Part shown: positions 34,052 to 35,415 of the stretch, piece by piece
Numbering within the stretch: the first letter of the stretch is position 1
Layout of the letters: each line of letters begins with the position of its first letter
Assembly: GCA_030156435.1 (NCBI GenBank)
Contig: JASGMM010000016.1
Location: 1 to 35,415, forward strand
Source of the DNA: Clostridiales bacterium
GTDB lineage: Bacteria; Bacillota; Clostridia; Mahellales; Mahellaceae
Direction: 5' to 3'
DNA: 35,415 nt
The notes under the pieces: generated by a model
The model's input: only the letters and a program-made list of their open reading frames with translations
Told to the model about the DNA's origin: nothing
Database searches by the model: none
Made by a program: the position numbers and the translations under genes

Positions 34052-34072
34052 GAAAGCAAGAAGGCTTTCTTT
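34052..34072 (+). terminator. Possible terminator after csoR
   Basis: A 6-bp perfect stem GAAAGC/GCTTTC with a 6-base loop and a short T-run, about 95 bases after the csoR stop. Confidence 0.35.
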
Positions 34073-34082
34073 GACAGCTTAC

Positions 34083-34195
34083 AGCAGATCATTTATTTGT
34101 TGTCGGTTAATGTTAGAGCAAGTTACTGCCATAATTCGGAGCTAAATGTTCTTGTCAATGACTTAGTATTGTGATATACTTCCATTAAGAGGTTC
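34083..34195 (+). repeat. Promoter-module repeat, copy B
   Basis: Matches 17571-17683 at roughly 78% by eye over 113 bases. Shared blocks include AGCAGATC, GGTTAAT, GCAAG and TATTGTGATATACTTCCATT. Flanking sequences are unrelated apart from a short TTTGACA upstream of both. Confidence 0.8.
34152..34180 (+). promoter_or_regulatory. Promoter inside repeat copy B
   Basis: TTGTCA (34152-34157) and TATACT (34175-34180) have a 17-base spacer. It would drive the TM2-domain gene, leaving a leader of about 135 bases. Confidence 0.62.
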
Positions 34196-34322
34196 CTTCT
34201 CCAATTTTGTTTTATTGTATAGAGGTAGGAACTGCCGATCTAAATTCCACGGATTTTTGGACATTTTCTGGGCACTGCTTTTTATATAAGCTAAAAAATT
34301 AAAAAATGGAGGTAAATAAACT

Positions 34323-34703
34323 ATGTCAATCGAGCAAAAACAGCAATTAAGCCAACAGCAGCTTGCCGTGCTGACAACTGAGATGGAAAAGCGCAAGAAA
34401 AGCATCGGACTTGCCTACTTTTTATGGCTTATTCTGGGCACTTTGGGGATACATAAGTTTTATATCGGTCAAAAAACTTGGGGTATCGTCTATCTGATAC
34501 TGGGCATACTGGGCTGGCCTACTGTTCTGATACTGGCTATACAGGGCCATGGTCTTGTCTGGATGAGTATAGGTTTGGTATTCGTCGCAGTGCTGGGGAT
34601 ACTGCTACTAATCGATGTGTTCACTATATCAAAACAAGTAAGAGAAGCTAACGAGAGGGAAGAAGCAGCAATAGTCAATAGGTTGCTCAAACAGCAGAGC
34701 TGA
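34323..34703 (+). CDS. TM2-domain membrane protein
   Basis: A 126-residue protein with a charged, Gln-rich N-terminus (residues 1-28) and a TM2 domain at about 30-75. The latter shows the family pattern FLWLILGTLGIHKFYIGQKT, then a second hydrophobic helix; a third membrane segment (MSIGLVFVAVLGILLLIDVF) is at about 83-103. The tail is charged (QVREANEREEAAIVNRLLKQ). TM2 proteins are widespread and of unclear function. Strong ribosome site ATGGAGGT. Followed by a good terminator. Preceded by the promoter module also found before the gene at 17718. Confidence 0.9.
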   Translation: MSIEQKQQLSQQQLAVLTTEMEKRKKSIGLAYFLWLILGTLGIHKFYIGQKTWGIVYLILGILGWPTVLILAIQGHGLVWMSIGLVFVAVLGILLLIDVFTISKQVREANEREEAAIVNRLLKQQS

Positions 34704-34765
34704 AAGAAGGCGATAGGATTCATTATTGTTATTAATCAATTTAATCGAAAGATCGCTTGGTTCCG

Positions 34766-34792
34766 AAAAGGCTAGCTTATAGCTGGCCTTTT
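34766..34792 (+). terminator. Strong terminator after the TM2 gene
   Basis: AAAAGGCTAGC (34766-34776) pairs along its full 11 bases, with one T-G pair, with GCTGGCCTTTT (34782-34792) around a 5-base loop. The A-rich and T-rich arms make it bidirectional. Confidence 0.85.
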
Positions 34793-34832
34793 GCTATATT
34801 ATTAGCGATAAAAAAGAAATGCGTGATATTTT

Positions 34833-34889
34833 ATGTGGATTGCTGCACTGGTGGTGGTTTTGATAACAGCTTATCTCACATGGCTGTGA
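34833..34889 (+). CDS. Possible 18-residue membrane micropeptide
   Basis: The ORF reads MWIAALVVVLITAYLTWL, one hydrophobic helix with Trp near both ends, a layout seen in real membrane micropeptides. The ribosome site is poor and no promoter is evident after the terminator. It may equally be a chance ORF or the start of a lost gene. Confidence 0.25.
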   Translation: MWIAALVVVLITAYLTWL

Positions 34890-35293
34890 ATTTGGTGAAC
34901 TAATTGCGCTGTCTTAAAAGGCAGATAAATAGCACCTTAGCGGGCATAGAAGAAAATATTTTACCCCATATACATGCCTGAAAATAGGGCATTCTTGAAA
35001 AGCAGAAAAGAGGCGCAAACCTTGAAATTTCAATGTTTATTGCCTATTTTAAATTCTTCAACTGTCAAAATTGGGATTTTATCAATATCAAACATACTGG
35101 ATAAAAACGCCATACAACATAGTATTTCAAAATATGAACAAAATATTGGCCGAAAATCGGCTTGCTTAAAGTATTTCCCGGCTTCTATGGATCCTAAATT
35201 TTCAGCTGTTAAATCTCGAAACCCCGTTTATAAAAATGCCAAAATATATCTTTAGATATATTGCAAATATTTGTTTAGAAAGGTAAAATAAAG

Positions 35294-35415
35294 ATGGCCA
35301 GTAAGAGTGTCTCAGCGTTGTTTATTATAAGGGAAATAGTGATGATATTTTTCTTTATAAATAACGGCTTTATTGAATATAATCATTACTACAATAAAAG
35401 ACTCTCAAAAACTGA
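35294..35415 (+). CDS. Possible partial ORF running off the window
   Basis: The ATG at 35294 follows GAAAGGTAAAATAAAG, and the frame stays open for 40 codons to the edge, with a hydrophobic middle (LFIIREIVMIFFFINNGF). It is too short to judge and no family is recognised. Confidence 0.25.
   Translation, partial: MASKSVSALFIIREIVMIFFFINNGFIEYNHYYNKRLSKT

Larger units (their letters stand above)
33958..34322. other. Intergenic stretch with hairpin and promoter module
   Basis: No gene is seen. It contains a GAAAGC/GCTTTC hairpin followed by TTT (34052-34072), possibly a weak terminator for csoR, then copy B of the promoter module and a roughly 125-base leader to the TM2 gene. Confidence 0.55.
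34704..35415. other. Mostly non-coding right end
   Basis: Apart from the terminator, an 18-codon hydrophobic ORF (34833) and an open frame at the extreme end (35294), no gene is supported. The plus-strand ORF at 34974-35255 has no ribosome site and unconvincing composition. On the minus strand near 35050-35230 a stretch such as NLGSIEAGKYFKQADFRPIF looks partly protein-like and may be a decayed gene. Confidence 0.45.

Noticed and set aside
34974-35255. Plus-strand ORF of 93 codons near the right end
   Set aside because: It has no ribosome site or promoter, Ser/Lys/Ile composition of random AT-rich DNA, and no recognisable motif.
1-35415. CRISPR arrays, rRNA or tRNA genes
   Set aside because: No regularly spaced repeats and no tRNA cloverleaf or rRNA-like sequence was noticed on reading both strands.

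Overview
The window looks like a chromosome segment of a spore-forming, anaerobic-type member of the Firmicutes (class Clostridia). Supporting signs are strong AGGAGG-type ribosome binding sites, frequent TTG starts (rpiB, wecB, rho, hisG, hisD, ttcA, csoR and a permease), a CotJC-type spore-coat manganese catalase, a bifunctional YitJ-type methionine/folate enzyme, and the short HisG with HisZ. Codon use rich in ATA and GGC would fit a Mahella/Thermoanaerobacterales-like genome; the genus is only a guess.

Layout. (1) 1-4.7 kb is a decayed mobile element. The C-terminal two thirds of a cotJC-like manganese catalase (minus strand) is cut at 372-376 by an element whose first gene is an intact large serine recombinase. 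Behind it lie a small gene, an ImmA-type peptidase, a frameshifted XRE regulator, a nonsense-containing scrap of a VirD4-type coupling protein, an interrupted DUF6431-like gene and a metallo-beta-lactamase scrap. The missing N-terminal part of cotJC was not found in the window. (2) 4.7-6.3 kb holds a ZIP metal transporter convergent with a Pro/Tyr/Met-rich protein that has a possible sigma-K promoter. (3) 6.6-16.6 kb is a co-directional core block: rpiB-upp-permease-dCMP deaminase-wecB, then fba-fsa-rho-udg-yitJ. (4) 16.6-22.8 kb is accessory. Two orphan group II intron 3' ends (domains V-VI) on opposite strands lie at its left end and between its two ABC systems. It also carries an unknown AT-rich gene, a small membrane protein behind a repeated promoter module, an ABC-2 exporter pair and an AT-rich lone ABC exporter. 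(5) 22.8-26.1 kb has an MgtC-like protein, a small lipoprotein-like ORF under a start-codon hairpin, hisK (minus) and an M18 aminopeptidase. (6) 26.1-33.4 kb is a compact histidine operon, hisZ-G-D-B-H-A-F-IE, with ttcA coupled to its end. (7) 33.4-35.4 kb carries a SHOCT protein, a CsoR repressor, a second copy of the promoter module, a TM2-domain protein, a strong terminator and mostly non-coding sequence.

The his genes form one pathway from PRPP and ATP to histidinol phosphate and on to histidine; hisC is not here and hisK is nearby on the other strand. The most unusual items are the recombinase-split cotJC gene, the roughly 113-nt promoter module shared by two unrelated small membrane-protein genes about 16.5 kb apart, the orphan domain V-VI pairs, and the hairpin that covers the lipoprotein start.
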